Notes: generated from the letters alone by a model not told the origin. Shown: positions 1 through 9,197, counted from the first letter of the stretch. The stretch: 34,481 nucleotides of DNA from an uncultured Muribaculaceae bacterium (GCA_910579845.1 CAJTWL010000023.1:1-34481), one strand, 5' to 3'. Translations and numbers: made by a program.

Positions 1-126
1 TGGTAATCCGTGCCGAGTTATAAAACAAATAGAAAATACATAACCGGGATGAAAATATTGTAGATTCCAGAACGAAGTGTAACACTGAGCGATGAGAGTT
101 TGCATTTCCTCTTTCCTTATGGAGGG

Positions 127-195
127 GTATGCCAGAGTGGCGGGGCGACCTAAACCGCCCCAAGAGCGTACAGTGTCAGGGTATACTGGCAATAC
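127..195 (+). other. possible structured RNA segment near left edge
   Basis: Two nested inverted repeats are visible. GTATGCCAG (127-135) can pair with CTGGC-AATAC (186-195) with one bulged base, and inside it GGGGCG (142-147) pairs with CGCCCC (156-161). No ORF of useful length covers this part. It is not a recognisable tRNA: there is no T-loop and no acceptor pairing. It could be a 3' UTR of a gene left of the window or a small RNA. I do not recognise the family. Confidence 0.3.
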
Positions 196-225
196 AAAAA
201 AGAAAAAGGGAGACCGGAGTCTCCC
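196..225 (-). terminator. hairpin with minus-strand U-tract
   Basis: GGGAGAC (208-214), loop CGGA, GTCTCCC (219-225) form a perfect 7-bp hairpin. On the minus strand it is followed by a T-rich run (complement of 196-207), so it fits an intrinsic terminator for leftward transcription. No leftward gene is visible to its right before 1716, so the terminated transcript would be a non-coding one or read-through. On the plus strand there is no U-tract. Bases 226-387 hold nothing else that I can identify. Confidence 0.4.
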
Positions 226-387
226 GAAGATTAATTAATTTTGCACTTGCCAGTTGACTCTACAAAGGAAATCAAATAGTAGTGGTTTTAGGATTTTTAA
301 GGGATGTTTGTTTTATTTAAATTCGCTTTGTTTGATGGATTACCCGAGGATTGGGGCTTGTAATAACTATGCTTTGAGAAAAATTCG

Positions 388-395
388 TACCTTTG
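388..395 (+). promoter_or_regulatory. Bacteroidetes -7 element, TACCTTTG
   Basis: TACCTTTG matches the TAnnTTTG -7 consensus and sits just before the structured leader that begins near 400. There is no TTTG at the usual 19-20 nt upstream. The nearest TTTG (373-376) is only 11 nt away, so the -33 part is unsupported. Confidence 0.4.
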
Positions 396-399
396 CAAA

Positions 400-583
400 C
401 GGATGGAATAACAGCATCCGTAATATATAACAAGATGAAAGAAGCGTTATGCCTCTTTGTAAAGTTAAAATCTTAAGAATTTCGGGTTTGTTACAATTGT
501 GGCGTAACGCAATTTATTGCCATAGGTGGATCAAAAATCCCTCCAGAATTTGATTTTAGAAGCGGCATTACAGTTTAACGCCG
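400..583 (+). ncRNA. structured 5' leader or small RNA upstream of lipocalin-like gene
   Basis: Four successive helices can be drawn by eye: CGGATG/CATCCG (400-405 with 415-420); GCGTTATGCC/GGCGTAACGC (444-453 with 501-510, ten pairs with one G-U) enclosing TTGTAA/TTACAA (457-462 with 491-496); GGAT/ATCC (528-531 with 537-540); and CGGC/GCCG (563-566 with 580-583). The stretch has no long ORF and lies between a -7-like element and the ATG at 636. It is therefore either a long regulatory 5' UTR or an independent small RNA. I do not recognise a known riboswitch class. The nested 10+6 bp stem is the strongest element. Confidence 0.5.
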
Positions 584-635
584 TAATTAAAAATTTAAAA
601 TGCTTTGTAGAACTGGAAAAGCAACAAAAAGCAAT

Positions 636-986
636 ATGGCAATAAAAGTCATTTTCAAAAGCGTATGCGGACTAATGACCGCAGTAGCGTTTACCGCATG
701 TAGCGGAGGTAACATTGAAGGTCAATGGGTTGAATCGGTTCCCGGTATGGAGAATCAACTTCAAGGGATAGACTTGAAGGAAGGTGGCAACGCTTCTTCC
801 ATAAACATGGCTACCTTGCAATACAAGAAATGGGAGAAGAAAGGCAATACGTTAATCCTTTATGGTAAAAGCATTGGTAATCACGAAACAATTTCTTTTT
901 CCGACACCCTTTCTATTGAAAAACTGACCAATGATGAGTTGACATTGAAAAAAGGAAACTTTACCATAAGCTATAAAAAACAGTAA
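636..986 (+). CDS. lipocalin-like lipoprotein (Bacteroidetes family)
   Basis: The 116-residue product starts with a lipoprotein signal peptide (MAIKVIFKSVCGLMTAVAF followed by T-A-C-S-G-G), so Cys is probably lipidated and the mature protein is membrane anchored in the envelope. The remainder is a small beta-rich domain with the pattern IEGQWVESVPGMENQLQG and LKKGNFTISYKK, which resembles the Bacteroidetes lipocalin_3-type family. Ligand and role are unknown. The start at 636 is preferred over the upstream ATG at 600 because it begins exactly at the signal peptide, and the 12 extra residues would disturb it. The gene is solitary, preceded by a long structured leader, and shows no clear terminator. 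Confidence 0.8.
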   Translation: MAIKVIFKSVCGLMTAVAFTACSGGNIEGQWVESVPGMENQLQGIDLKEGGNASSINMATLQYKKWEKKGNTLILYGKSIGNHETISFSDTLSIEKLTNDELTLKKGNFTISYKKQ

Positions 987-1012
987 AGCACCTCTCATGT
1001 TACAAATTTTAG

Positions 1013-1153
1013 GACAATAGAACAGAAACTCTTTACTTCATCAAAGCAGAGTTGAAATTAAATGCGATGTATGAGCATCGTTTGGGGAACATCTATTTTT
1101 TTAATGTAAAGGCAGGCTATGATTTCCCTTTTGATTGTAAATCTTATAACTAG
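1013..1153 (+). pseudogene. remnant of an outer-membrane-type protein, C-terminal part
   Basis: An open frame of 46 codons without a start codon follows a stop at 1010-1012. It reads TETLYFIKAELKLNAMYEH, then GNIYFFNVKAGYDFPFD, then TAG. Alternating aromatic and charged residues look like the last strands of a beta-barrel or porin-like protein. It has no start and no ribosome site, so it is best read as a degraded gene end. The same frame continues past the stop into the winged-helix ORF at 1163. Chance origin cannot be excluded because the frame is short. Confidence 0.3.
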
Positions 1154-1162
1154 GACAGACTG

Positions 1163-1462
1163 GTGAGAAATGCGCTTGGAAAGGATACTCATTTGTCACG
1201 CGATATAACGACATATACCGAATCCATCGGCGAAAGCGGACCGATAATAGAAAAGGCCGACACTCCTGCAAAGCCGAAGAAAACCCGCGACAAAATCATA
1301 GACCTGTTACACCAAAATCCAAAGTTGAGTGCAACAGCACTCGCTGCCGAAATAGACATCTCCGCCAAGAGCATCCAACGCCACCTCGCCAACCTCAAAG
1401 CCGAAGGAATCCTTCACCGCATCGGTCCCGACAAAGGAGGTCAGTGGCGAATAAATGATTGA
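1163..1462 (+). CDS. small winged helix-turn-helix protein, possibly a truncated gene 3' end
   Basis: The product is up to 99 residues with a GTG start. Residues about 42-97 form a winged helix: KTRDKIIDLLHQNPKLSAT, ISAKSIQRHLANLKAEGIL, then a wing ending GGQWRIND. The family is that seen at the C-terminus of AlbA/Schlafen-type ATP-binding regulators and in stand-alone transcription regulators. The first 40 residues are low in recognisable structure, and GTG is the only start in the frame after the TAG at 1151. It may therefore be the surviving 3' end of a longer regulator rather than an intact gene. The wHTH sequence is well conserved in appearance, so the coding call is reasonable. After the TGA at 1460-1462 the same frame stays open to 1624 with no recognisable content. 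Confidence 0.5.
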   Translation: MRNALGKDTHLSRDITTYTESIGESGPIIEKADTPAKPKKTRDKIIDLLHQNPKLSATALAAEIDISAKSIQRHLANLKAEGILHRIGPDKGGQWRIND

Positions 1463-1620
1463 ATTGGATATCACAGCGCAAACTGCGGAATATCGCAGAA
1501 CGCGATACAAGATCCAAACATTAGACTTGCAAAAGTCAGTCAAGATAAATATTCTGATAATCAGGATATAAAATCCGCAAGGTTTCTTCAGGCAGATCAT
1601 AGGAAGATTTATCAGATTGC

Positions 1621-1658
1621 ATAAAGCGCTGGAAATCAAATAAATTTCAGCGCTTTAT
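1621..1658. terminator. strong bidirectional terminator hairpin
   Basis: ATAAAGCGCTG(G)AAAT pairs with ATTTCAGCGCTTTAT, giving a 15-bp stem with one bulged G and loop CAAATAA. T-rich flanks follow on both strands. It separates the rightward small genes at the left edge from the leftward kinase gene ending at 1716. Confidence 0.75.
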
Positions 1659-1715
1659 TCTTGTGCTCGTCAGATATGGGTTTAATCTAATAGGTGCGAG
1701 TTCCGAACGAGGATC

Positions 1716-3017
1716 TTAGCGGGCAGAGCGGAAGCGGATGCTGAAGCGTGTGATATTATCGGATCCGGTGCGTAAATGAAACTCTGCGGAATGCTTATGT
1801 AGGATCTCAGACACAAGCATCAGTCCCAATCCGCGTCCGGAACGCTTTGTCGAGAAGAAGGGGCTGAACAACTGCGATGCTGTATGGCTGTCGATAGGCA
1901 TTCCGTCATTTGCAATTTCCAGTGTGACGTGTTTGCTGTCGCGGCAAACGGATATTGTGATCATACCCTTGTCCTGTATGCTTTCGACTGCATTCTTCAC
2001 AATATTGACAACGACTTGCTGGAGCAGTGTCATATCAGCGTTGACGAGCATGTTCTCACTGTCGTCACTGCTTCTGACGTTCAGTTCCAGATTGATTCCT
2101 TCGCCTGCAATAAGGCGAAGGAAGGGGAGCATCTTTTTCAATTCTATGGTCAGATCTGTTGTCCTGATCTCCGGATCGGGTATTCTTGCGAGATTGGCAA
2201 AAGAGTCAATGAATCCGCACATTGTCTCACATCTCTCACGGCAACTTTCAACGGTGGTCTTAAGCTCCGGTTCGCTGTCGGATTCTTCGGCAATCATTTC
2301 AAGTACAGACTCAACGCTCCCCATCGTGTTGTTGACTTCGTGGGATATCATCCGTATCACTTTTTCATATGCTTCTTTCTCTGCCTTTCTCACTTCTTCC
2401 GCCATCTCCTCCACAAGATAGAAATGTCTGCGGAATCCTTCCTGCATGAATCGGAGATGGTAGCAGCGGTATACGTCTGTTCCGCTATAGCGCACCACGC
2501 GCGATTTGCCGGATTTTAAATCTATGAGAGTCTTTATAATGTCATTGTCAATTTCCTCCAGACTTTTCCCTGTAAGATCGGCTTCCTGAAATCCAGTAAT
2601 TTGCATAAACGTCTTGTTGGTCATTGATATCTTGCCGTCAAGATTCAGCATTGCAATACCCATGGGTGACGCATCAACGAGAAGCCTTAGAAATGAATCC
2701 TGTTCGCGCAACCGGAGGCGTTCGTTTTTCAGGCGCGTTATGAGGTCATTGAAGAGGGTTACGATACTGTCGGCTCCGGGTTCGCCAACTTTTGCAAGCC
2801 TGCTGTTCATGTCTTGTGCGGAAAGCAGCTCAATGCCGCGCTGGGCTGCTGTCATCGGTTTGACCACGCTCCGGTGCAATAAAAGCAGGACGACCGATGC
2901 AAGGAGTTCACCTCCTAACATCCACCATAGAGCGGGAGTCTTGACAATAAATGGAGTCGCAGCTCCCAATGCCACAATAACAACTTCTAATATAACGAAC
3001 AGCCTCCCGGGTTTCAT
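1716..3017 (-). CDS. PAS-domain sensor histidine kinase, partner of the adjacent sigma54 activator
   Basis: This is a 433-residue inner-membrane kinase. Two TM segments lie near residues 6-25 and 29-50 with almost no periplasmic loop, followed by a HAMP-like linker (about 51-105), a PAS domain (about 108-200) and the kinase core. The H-box ISHEVNN carries His226. The N-box is NIVKNAVESI (338-347), the G1-like box ANDGMP lies near 369-374 and the G2 box GRGLGL near 395-400. The architecture resembles NtrY/AtoS-type kinases. Its ATG overlaps the stop of the response regulator gene by 4 bp (3014-3017), so the two are translationally coupled. The signal is unknown; the tiny periplasmic portion argues for a cytoplasmic or in-membrane signal such as envelope or efflux-substrate stress. 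Confidence 0.9.
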   Translation of the reverse strand: MKPGRLFVILEVVIVALGAATPFIVKTPALWWMLGGELLASVVLLLLHRSVVKPMTAAQRGIELLSAQDMNSRLAKVGEPGADSIVTLFNDLITRLKNERLRLREQDSFLRLLVDASPMGIAMLNLDGKISMTNKTFMQITGFQEADLTGKSLEEIDNDIIKTLIDLKSGKSRVVRYSGTDVYRCYHLRFMQEGFRRHFYLVEEMAEEVRKAEKEAYEKVIRMISHEVNNTMGSVESVLEMIAEESDSEPELKTTVESCRERCETMCGFIDSFANLARIPDPEIRTTDLTIELKKMLPFLRLIAGEGINLELNVRSSDDSENMLVNADMTLLQQVVVNIVKNAVESIQDKGMITISVCRDSKHVTLEIANDGMPIDSHTASQLFSPFFSTKRSGRGLGLMLVSEILHKHSAEFHLRTGSDNITRFSIRFRSAR

Positions 3018-4357
3018 TTCAAATCGTTGTTGAGTCCATATTTATCCATCCTACGATAAAGAGACTGTCTGGTTATTCCCAGACTTGAAGCCACCTTCGA
3101 CAAGTTGCCGTCATATTTTCTCAAAGCCTTTGAAATGACGGAGCGTTCTATATCTTCAAGCGTTGAGCCACTCATGGAATCGGGTGTGTCCTCAACCTCC
3201 GCTTCGAAAGCTTCGAAATCGGTCTTCTCGATCCTGTTGTCATGGCACATGAGTACCGCACGCTCGATCATGTTCTTAAGTTGTCTTACATTTCCGGGAT
3301 AGGGCAGACGTACGAGATGCTCCAGGGCTTCTCGGGATATCTCCGGTTCCTGCAGATTATGCAGTCTGGAAGCAGAGGCGATGAAATGCTTTGCAAGAAG
3401 GGGTATGTCGTCTCTGCGTTCGCGAAGCGGAGGAATATGGAGGGTTATAAGGTTGATACGGTAGAAAAGATCTTCACGGAATGTATGTTCTTTTACCATC
3501 TTGGGGATATCCGCATTGGTTGCGCATATTGCTCTTATGTCAATTTTTCGTGGTCGGCTTTCTCCGAGACGTTCAAACGTGTGCTGCTGTAGCACCCTCA
3601 GCAGCTTAACCTGACAATCCGGTGAAAGGTCACCGATTTCATCCAGAAAAACAGTTCCCTTGTCAGCCATCTCGAAGCGTCCTTTCCGTTCGGAGACAGC
3701 TCCCGTAAAGGCTCCTTTCGAGTGTCCGAACATTTCGCTTTCAAACAGCGATGTGGAAATGCCGCCGAGATTCACCATTACGAAAGGAGCATCCTTGCGA
3801 CGACTATTCTTGTGAATGGCGTTTGCTATGAGTTCTTTCCCCGTTCCGTTTTCACCTAAAATCAATACCGGCGCGTTGGTCGGGGCGATTCTTGCGACTG
3901 TTTTAAGGAGTTTCCTAATTTCAGGATTATCTCCGATGAATCCGCATTTGTCGAAATCATCGCCGGAAGTTTGTGCCGCTTCAGGTATGGAAGAAAGGCT
4001 TATAGCCGTTTCAATTCTTTGCAACAGGAGAAGATTGTTCCAGGGTTTGGTTATAAAATCGAAAGCTCCGTGTCTCATCCCTTCTACGGCGAGTTCGATG
4101 CTTCCCCAGGCTGTTATCAGAATTACGGGAGTGTCGGGATGGAAAATCTTTGCCTGACGCAACAAATGTATTCCCTCTTCGCCATTGGTGGAAAGTGAAT
4201 AATTCATGTCCATGATTATCAGCTGGAAATCATGGGAGCGGATAAAAACTAATGCATCCACAGGGTTTTCAGCCGATACGCATTCATACCCTTTGCGCTT
4301 CAGCAACAACGAGAGGGATTGCCTTATCGCCTTGTCATCGTCAACAATTAAAATCAT
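3014..4357 (-). CDS. NtrC-family sigma54-dependent response regulator
   Basis: The 447 residues have three domains in order. The receiver (1-115) has acidic pocket D6-D8, phospho-acceptor Asp50, T82 and K104. The AAA+ domain (about 138-370) has Walker A GENGTGKE (168-175), the sigma54-contact loop GAFTGA (215-220) and Walker B GTVFLDEIGD (234-243). A Fis-type HTH lies at the C-terminus (about 402-445, with LSKVASSLGITRQSLYRRM). All residues needed for sigma54 activation are present. It sits at the distal end of the efflux operon, 38 bp after tolC-like, with its own Bacteroidetes promoter in that gap, and before the cognate kinase. It likely activates the sigma54-like promoter at 10477-10492. 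Confidence 0.93.
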   Translation of the reverse strand: MILIVDDDKAIRQSLSLLLKRKGYECVSAENPVDALVFIRSHDFQLIIMDMNYSLSTNGEEGIHLLRQAKIFHPDTPVILITAWGSIELAVEGMRHGAFDFITKPWNNLLLLQRIETAISLSSIPEAAQTSGDDFDKCGFIGDNPEIRKLLKTVARIAPTNAPVLILGENGTGKELIANAIHKNSRRKDAPFVMVNLGGISTSLFESEMFGHSKGAFTGAVSERKGRFEMADKGTVFLDEIGDLSPDCQVKLLRVLQQHTFERLGESRPRKIDIRAICATNADIPKMVKEHTFREDLFYRINLITLHIPPLRERRDDIPLLAKHFIASASRLHNLQEPEISREALEHLVRLPYPGNVRQLKNMIERAVLMCHDNRIEKTDFEAFEAEVEDTPDSMSGSTLEDIERSVISKALRKYDGNLSKVASSLGITRQSLYRRMDKYGLNNDLK

Positions 4358-4364
4358 CTTATAG

Positions 4365-4395
4365 CAAATTTAGCAAATAATTCATTTGTAACAAA
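4365..4395 (-). promoter_or_regulatory. internal Bacteroidetes promoter for the two-component genes
   Basis: On the minus strand TTTG (complement of 4392-4395), a 19-nt spacer and TAAATTTG (complement of 4365-4372) match the TTTG-N19-TAnnTTTG consensus exactly. The -33 box abuts the tolC-like stop codon. The -7 box ends 7 nt before the ATG of the response regulator (4357), so transcription would start almost at the start codon. Confidence 0.65.
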
Positions 4396-5883
4396 TCAAA
4401 ACGAGTTCTTTAGATCGCGTTCGAAGTCGGCATCAATACCGGTTTGTGTCACGAAGTCCCAAAGTGTCAGACTTCGGATCTGATAGTAATAGTTCCAGAA
4501 GAGATATAGCTCGTTGATGTATTCCCGGCGAGCCTTGTCTTTGCTGATGCGGGAATCGTTTAGGTCGAGGGTGGAAATCTTTCCGATCATAAATGTCTCG
4601 ACATTGGTGGCGTAGCGGCGCGATGCGATCTCATCGGCACGCTTGCTTATTTCAAGCTGTCGGAGCTGGTTGCGGTATCGCTCCACAAGAATAAAGATAT
4701 TCTGGGAGAAATCAGCGTGTTCCTGACGTAAACGGCTTTCAGTGACTTTGCGGTTGCTTTCCGCAACTCTTATTTTTCCCTTGCGGCGTCCCCAGTCGAG
4801 GATCGGTATCTCGAAACCGATCTCAACGACCTGATTGTCCTTAAGAGTTGAATAGGCGCCTCCGAATCTTCTGTCGGTTCCCGTGTATCCGATTTGGGCG
4901 AACAGGGAAATCTGTCTGAGATTACCTTTGGCTTTTGCCACTTCATAATCCGCCTCAAGTTGTCTGCGGCGTATATTGGCTGCAAGCTTGTTGCGTTTGA
5001 GCGCCTTCTGTAAAGCGTCTTCATAGCTTATTTCTACCGATGGAAGAGATAGAGGAGCAGTGGGGATGATATCAGTATTCTCATTTAAATCAAGCAGAGT
5101 GCGCAACTGGAACATGCAACTTTTCCTGTTGCTTACGCATTCCGTAAAATCCGATTCAGCGTCCAGGAGATTCAACTCCATCTGCAACAGGTCGTTTCCG
5201 CTGATTCTGCCCATTTTGCGTTTCTCTTTCGCCACTTCGAAGAGTTTCTTTGCATTTTCGAGATTCTGAGATGCTATCTCCACGTTCTCATCAGCCATAA
5301 GGAGCTGGAAATAATAGGAAACCGCTTTGATCGCCACATCTTCCGAGGCACTGATATATGCCGCTTTCGCCTCATTATATCTTATAGGTTCTATGCGTCT
5401 GTTCCATTTCAGATTGTTGACTCCGAATATAGGCTGGGTGAGTGTGAGGGCAACGGGTATAGACATGAAACGGTTGTATTTGTCACCTTCAAGCTGGCGG
5501 AAGAAATCAAGAGAAGTGTTCAGCGCTATTTTCCCCCCTGTGAGCCATATATTCTGACTCAACGAGATCTCTCCATTCATCTGGAGGTAATTGTTGCGCA
5601 CAAAACTGTAGCTTCCATTGTCGTTCATGTAGGGGGAATATTGCCGGTGGTATGCAGGGATTGTAGCGGAGAAATTGACTTCCGGCAGCAGTTCGGCGCG
5701 ATAGGAGCGGTATTCCCAGTAAGATGTCTTCAGTTCGTTAAGGGCTACCGTCGCATCTACGCTGCTTACTCTTGCGCGGGAAATCGCTTCCTCCAGAGTC
5801 ATCCGTATTCTTTCAGGTTCCGTGCCCAAGACGGGCACGGAACTCAAAAGAACTGCGTATGTAAAAAATTGTTTCAGCTTCAT
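4396..5883 (-). CDS. TolC/OprM-family outer membrane efflux channel
   Basis: The 495-residue product has an N-terminal signal (MKLKQFFTYAVLLSSVPVLG) and two repeated OEP domains rich in long alpha-helices with heptad-like patterns (for example ENVEIASQNLENAKKLFEVA and TFMIGKISTLDLNDSRI). The length is normal for the family. It would form the outer-membrane duct of the tripartite exporter encoded upstream. The ATG lies 3 bp after the permease stop. Initiation at 5883 is supported by the immediately following signal peptide. Confidence 0.9.
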   Translation of the reverse strand: MKLKQFFTYAVLLSSVPVLGTEPERIRMTLEEAISRARVSSVDATVALNELKTSYWEYRSYRAELLPEVNFSATIPAYHRQYSPYMNDNGSYSFVRNNYLQMNGEISLSQNIWLTGGKIALNTSLDFFRQLEGDKYNRFMSIPVALTLTQPIFGVNNLKWNRRIEPIRYNEAKAAYISASEDVAIKAVSYYFQLLMADENVEIASQNLENAKKLFEVAKEKRKMGRISGNDLLQMELNLLDAESDFTECVSNRKSCMFQLRTLLDLNENTDIIPTAPLSLPSVEISYEDALQKALKRNKLAANIRRRQLEADYEVAKAKGNLRQISLFAQIGYTGTDRRFGGAYSTLKDNQVVEIGFEIPILDWGRRKGKIRVAESNRKVTESRLRQEHADFSQNIFILVERYRNQLRQLEISKRADEIASRRYATNVETFMIGKISTLDLNDSRISKDKARREYINELYLFWNYYYQIRSLTLWDFVTQTGIDADFERDLKNSF

Positions 5884-5886
5884 GGA

Positions 5887-7161
5887 TTATTCCTCTTTTA
5901 GGGCGATTGCCGGCTCTATCTTCATTGCCTTCCTGGCGGGGAATACGACGCCTGCTACAATCATTGCCGCCATTATTATCAGCGTGAATGCGAACGCTGC
6001 TGCGGAAGGCAGCCATTCCGGCAGCCAGAACGGGAAACTTTCGTCGACCACAAATTTGAAATGAAGTATTACCTCGATTATCAAGGTCGGGATCATGGTG
6101 ATCAGCAGGAGGAGTATTCCTTCTCCGATGGTTCTCCGGAAGATGTCGCCGCTTGTTGCCCCGCATGTCATACGCAATGCTATTTCCGCAGAACGCTGTC
6201 TGATACGGAACCAGAATGTGCCAAGCAGCCCAAGGAAGATTATTATCAGCAGGAACACAATTCCCGCGACAATCAGGCGGACCTGGGTGTCCTGACTATA
6301 CTGCGTATCCCGGCGGGCGTCAGCCATATCGGTAAGCTCCGTCAGATAGACATTGCGCAGTTTGCGCATGTTTCTGTCGGTAAGAAACTCCTCCTCAAAT
6401 TTTTTACCCATTCCGGATTTTACCCTTACCGCTATTTCACTGGAAAAACTCAGCATATTGTCCTGACTCTCATCGATAGGGGCAAGAATTGTGCCTATCT
6501 GGTGCTCATATTCGGAACGTTTCATATCCGAGATGATTCCGGAAATTAATTTTGGATAAACAGTGTCAAACAGCATTACTTTTTGTCCGATAAGTTTTCG
6601 GGTGTCTCTTTGTCTGTCGTATAAGGGGGAATGAGAGATAAGTATTCCTCCTTTGCGCAACATATCCTCCATTTCAGAATATGAAAGATTGTCATGGCTT
6701 ACCGGGCGAAGAACCCTTACTATTTCAGGGGAGCCCATACGAACGTTTCCATTGTATAATATTGAATCGGTGGATCCGATCGGATTAAGCCCGTTTCCCT
6801 GATAATTATACTGGTATGGCATAGCGTTGCAGGAGAAAGCGGCGGCTTCCACATATGGACTTTTGCGTATTCGGCGCATGAGCATCCGCATGTCTGCAAA
6901 TTCAGTCTCTTTCTGTGAGTCTCCGAAATCCTGATATTCCGGACTCTGTGAATCAATGGTCTTTATTTTTATCTTATATACATCATTGATGTCTGTTCCC
7001 GTCTCATCAAATTTAGGATAAACAGCCATAAATAGAAATATCGTGAGAAGCCATATGGCTACAGCAACCACTGTCAGCTCGACAATCATCCAAATGTTGT
7101 CGCGACATTCGTTTTTTATCTGAGTTATTAATTTCCTGTTCATAATATTCAATATAGTCAA
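5887..7161 (-). CDS. ABC transporter permease, MacB/FtsX type (second of two)
   Basis: The 424 residues have one N-terminal TM (about 23-48), a large periplasmic MacB_PCD-like domain, and three C-terminal TM segments (about 295-420) forming the FtsX domain, ending in the family-typical VVFPARKAMKIEPAIALKEE. This topology belongs to mechanotransmission ABC systems (MacB, LolCE, FtsX), which lack a conventional transport path and push periplasmic cargo into TolC. It overlaps the upstream permease by 4 bp. M7 (codon at 7143) is an alternative start. Tandem non-identical permeases suggest a heterodimer with one shared ATPase. The substrate is unknown. Confidence 0.88.
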   Translation of the reverse strand: MTILNIMNRKLITQIKNECRDNIWMIVELTVVAVAIWLLTIFLFMAVYPKFDETGTDINDVYKIKIKTIDSQSPEYQDFGDSQKETEFADMRMLMRRIRKSPYVEAAAFSCNAMPYQYNYQGNGLNPIGSTDSILYNGNVRMGSPEIVRVLRPVSHDNLSYSEMEDMLRKGGILISHSPLYDRQRDTRKLIGQKVMLFDTVYPKLISGIISDMKRSEYEHQIGTILAPIDESQDNMLSFSSEIAVRVKSGMGKKFEEEFLTDRNMRKLRNVYLTELTDMADARRDTQYSQDTQVRLIVAGIVFLLIIIFLGLLGTFWFRIRQRSAEIALRMTCGATSGDIFRRTIGEGILLLLITMIPTLIIEVILHFKFVVDESFPFWLPEWLPSAAAFAFTLIIMAAMIVAGVVFPARKAMKIEPAIALKEE

Positions 7162-8444
7162 TCGTTTTTACCGCTTATCGCTTCGGCCGGATTCACCCGT
7201 GAGGCGCGCCATGCCGGCATACCGGTGCTTAAGAGATTTAAAATAAGACAGAAAAAGATAGCTATTCCGAAAGTCTTGAGATTTAACATCATATTGAATG
7301 TCGGAGATGCCTCCATAATATCTCCGGATGCGAATGATCCTCCGTATGAGATAAAAAAGTTTGAGAAGAATGCAACAAATATTATGCATAGAATCAGTCC
7401 GATGACACCTCCCGCCAAAGTGAGCAACATGTTCTCGCCAAGAAGTCTCGATATTATGCCTCCCTTTGTTGCGCCGAATGCACGGCGCACTCCGATTTCA
7501 GCAACCCTGCGTTTCAATCGGCTGCGGGTCATGCTGCTAAGGTTGATGGCGGGAAGAATAAGCAGGATTGTATATACCAGATAGCGCATTCTTTTAGGTC
7601 CATCGGTATCAGGAGTATTGTTTGAACCGAAATCCTGATTTACCGTTGAAGCATTGAATGGGGTCTCATGATATATGACCTCGATATTCTGTTTTTTCAG
7701 CTGAGAATTCATAGTGGCATAACGCTGTCTTACCTGCTGCCTGATTTTGTTTTCATCGGCATTGTCTGACATGAGTAGGTAGACCTCTGTATTGCCGGCA
7801 AGACTTTCCGCCCATAAATCCTCCTCTTTCTCCTGCTGGTATGGGATGAACACTTTGGCAAAACTCTTCTTCAATAATGGACTCGTATCCTTCACCACTC
7901 CCTGGATTAGATAAGGGGTATGACTGATTTTAATTTCCCTGCCGATAACATCCTCCTTACCGAAAAACTTTTTTGCAACGGAACTACAGATGATCGCTTT
8001 TTTTAATCCGGACTTAACGGTCGCCTCATCAAATGGTTTTCCGCTGACGAAATTGAAATCGAACAATTCCCAGAAAACATCATCCACTTTCTTGACAGGG
8101 AGACTGACGATATCACTGTTGCCGACCGCGATATCCTGCGATTCCGACCATCCATCGCTGAAACTCATTTTTTCAATTCCGTCGAGATTGTCATATAGCT
8201 TTATAGCGGTATTATATGCAAGCGATCCTGAACTTTCTCCATCCGGATATATCACATGAATATATTTGCCGTACAACATTCTGGAGCGGTTGCTTTCAGG
8301 GGAGACCTCGACCGTATCGATCGAAGAGATTATGAATACAGCCATCACCATGAAAATTGAAACGGCTGTTCCCAATATCGAGGTTATCGTCACCATTGGC
8401 TGATGACGCAGTTCATACCCCACTTGTTTTATATAGTTGTTCAT
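7158..8444 (-). CDS. ABC transporter permease, MacB/FtsX type (first of two)
   Basis: The 428 residues have an N-terminal TM (about 18-41), a periplasmic MacB_PCD domain, and an FtsX C-terminus with the conserved RRRVAEIGVRRAFGATKGGI-type coupling segment (here KRRVAEIGVRRAFGATKGG) and the end TGMPAWRASRVNPAEAISGK. It pairs with the next permease (4-bp overlap) and the ATPase 26 bp upstream. Paralogy of the two permeases is visible in the shared C-terminal pattern, but their periplasmic domains differ. Confidence 0.9.
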   Translation of the reverse strand: MNNYIKQVGYELRHQPMVTITSILGTAVSIFMVMAVFIISSIDTVEVSPESNRSRMLYGKYIHVIYPDGESSGSLAYNTAIKLYDNLDGIEKMSFSDGWSESQDIAVGNSDIVSLPVKKVDDVFWELFDFNFVSGKPFDEATVKSGLKKAIICSSVAKKFFGKEDVIGREIKISHTPYLIQGVVKDTSPLLKKSFAKVFIPYQQEKEEDLWAESLAGNTEVYLLMSDNADENKIRQQVRQRYATMNSQLKKQNIEVIYHETPFNASTVNQDFGSNNTPDTDGPKRMRYLVYTILLILPAINLSSMTRSRLKRRVAEIGVRRAFGATKGGIISRLLGENMLLTLAGGVIGLILCIIFVAFFSNFFISYGGSFASGDIMEASPTFNMMLNLKTFGIAIFFCLILNLLSTGMPAWRASRVNPAEAISGKND

Positions 8445-8470
8445 ATTGTTTTAAATAATTTCTAAAATTA

Positions 8471-9145
8471 TCATTCAATGCGGCGCCCGTCAAAGAAATG
8501 TATTATACGGTCGGTCAACCGGGCCTGCTCTTCATTATGTGTCACCATTACTATTGTGCGTCCGTCTTCCTTGTTAAGCTGATGAAGAAGTTCCATCACT
8601 TCAGTTCCCATTTTTGAGTCCAGATTACCGGTAGGTTCGTCAGCAAGTATGATCTCGGGATTTCCTATTATTGCGCGGGCAATCGCCACTCTCTGGCACT
8701 GACCGCCCGAAAGCTGTGACGGGAAATGACGTTTGCGGTGGGATAATCCCAGTCTGTTGAGCACATCGTCGATTCTCTCTTTTATGGTACGTGTGTTGAT
8801 ATCTTTTCTGTAAATTAGGGGAAGGGCAACGTTGTCGGAGACATTCAATGAAGGTATCAGATGAAAGCTTTGGAAAACGAAACCTAAGTTTCTGTTGCGG
8901 AAATGGGAGAGTGCATTGTCATTCAGGGTCTCAACATCTGTGTCCAATATCCTGACTTCTCCTTTAGATGCCTTGTCAAGGAGACCGATGATATTCAGGA
9001 GTGTCGATTTCCCGCATCCGGATGGTCCCATGATGCTTACGAACTCGCCTTTGTCGATTGAAAGGTTAACGTTCTCAAGAGCCACTGTTTCTATTTCTTT
9101 GGTGCGGTAGACCTTTTCCACACCTTCAAGATTGATGATTGACAT
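8471..9145 (-). CDS. ABC transporter ATP-binding protein, MacB/LolD class
   Basis: The 224 residues are the usual length for a stand-alone LolD/MacB-type ATPase. Walker A is GPSGCGKST (40-48), the Q-loop is FQS (91-93), the signature is LSGGQ (145-149), Walker B is IILADE (165-170), then the PTGNLD D-loop region, and the switch His lies in MVTHNEE. All catalytic residues are present. It powers the two downstream FtsX permeases. The gene is 52 bp after the adaptor gene and 26 bp before the first permease. Confidence 0.93.
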   Translation of the reverse strand: MSIINLEGVEKVYRTKEIETVALENVNLSIDKGEFVSIMGPSGCGKSTLLNIIGLLDKASKGEVRILDTDVETLNDNALSHFRNRNLGFVFQSFHLIPSLNVSDNVALPLIYRKDINTRTIKERIDDVLNRLGLSHRKRHFPSQLSGGQCQRVAIARAIIGNPEIILADEPTGNLDSKMGTEVMELLHQLNKEDGRTIVMVTHNEEQARLTDRIIHFFDGRRIE

Positions 9146-9197
9146 TTTTATTAATGTTTAATGTGAATGGTTTAAATGTTGAATGGTTGAGAGAGGT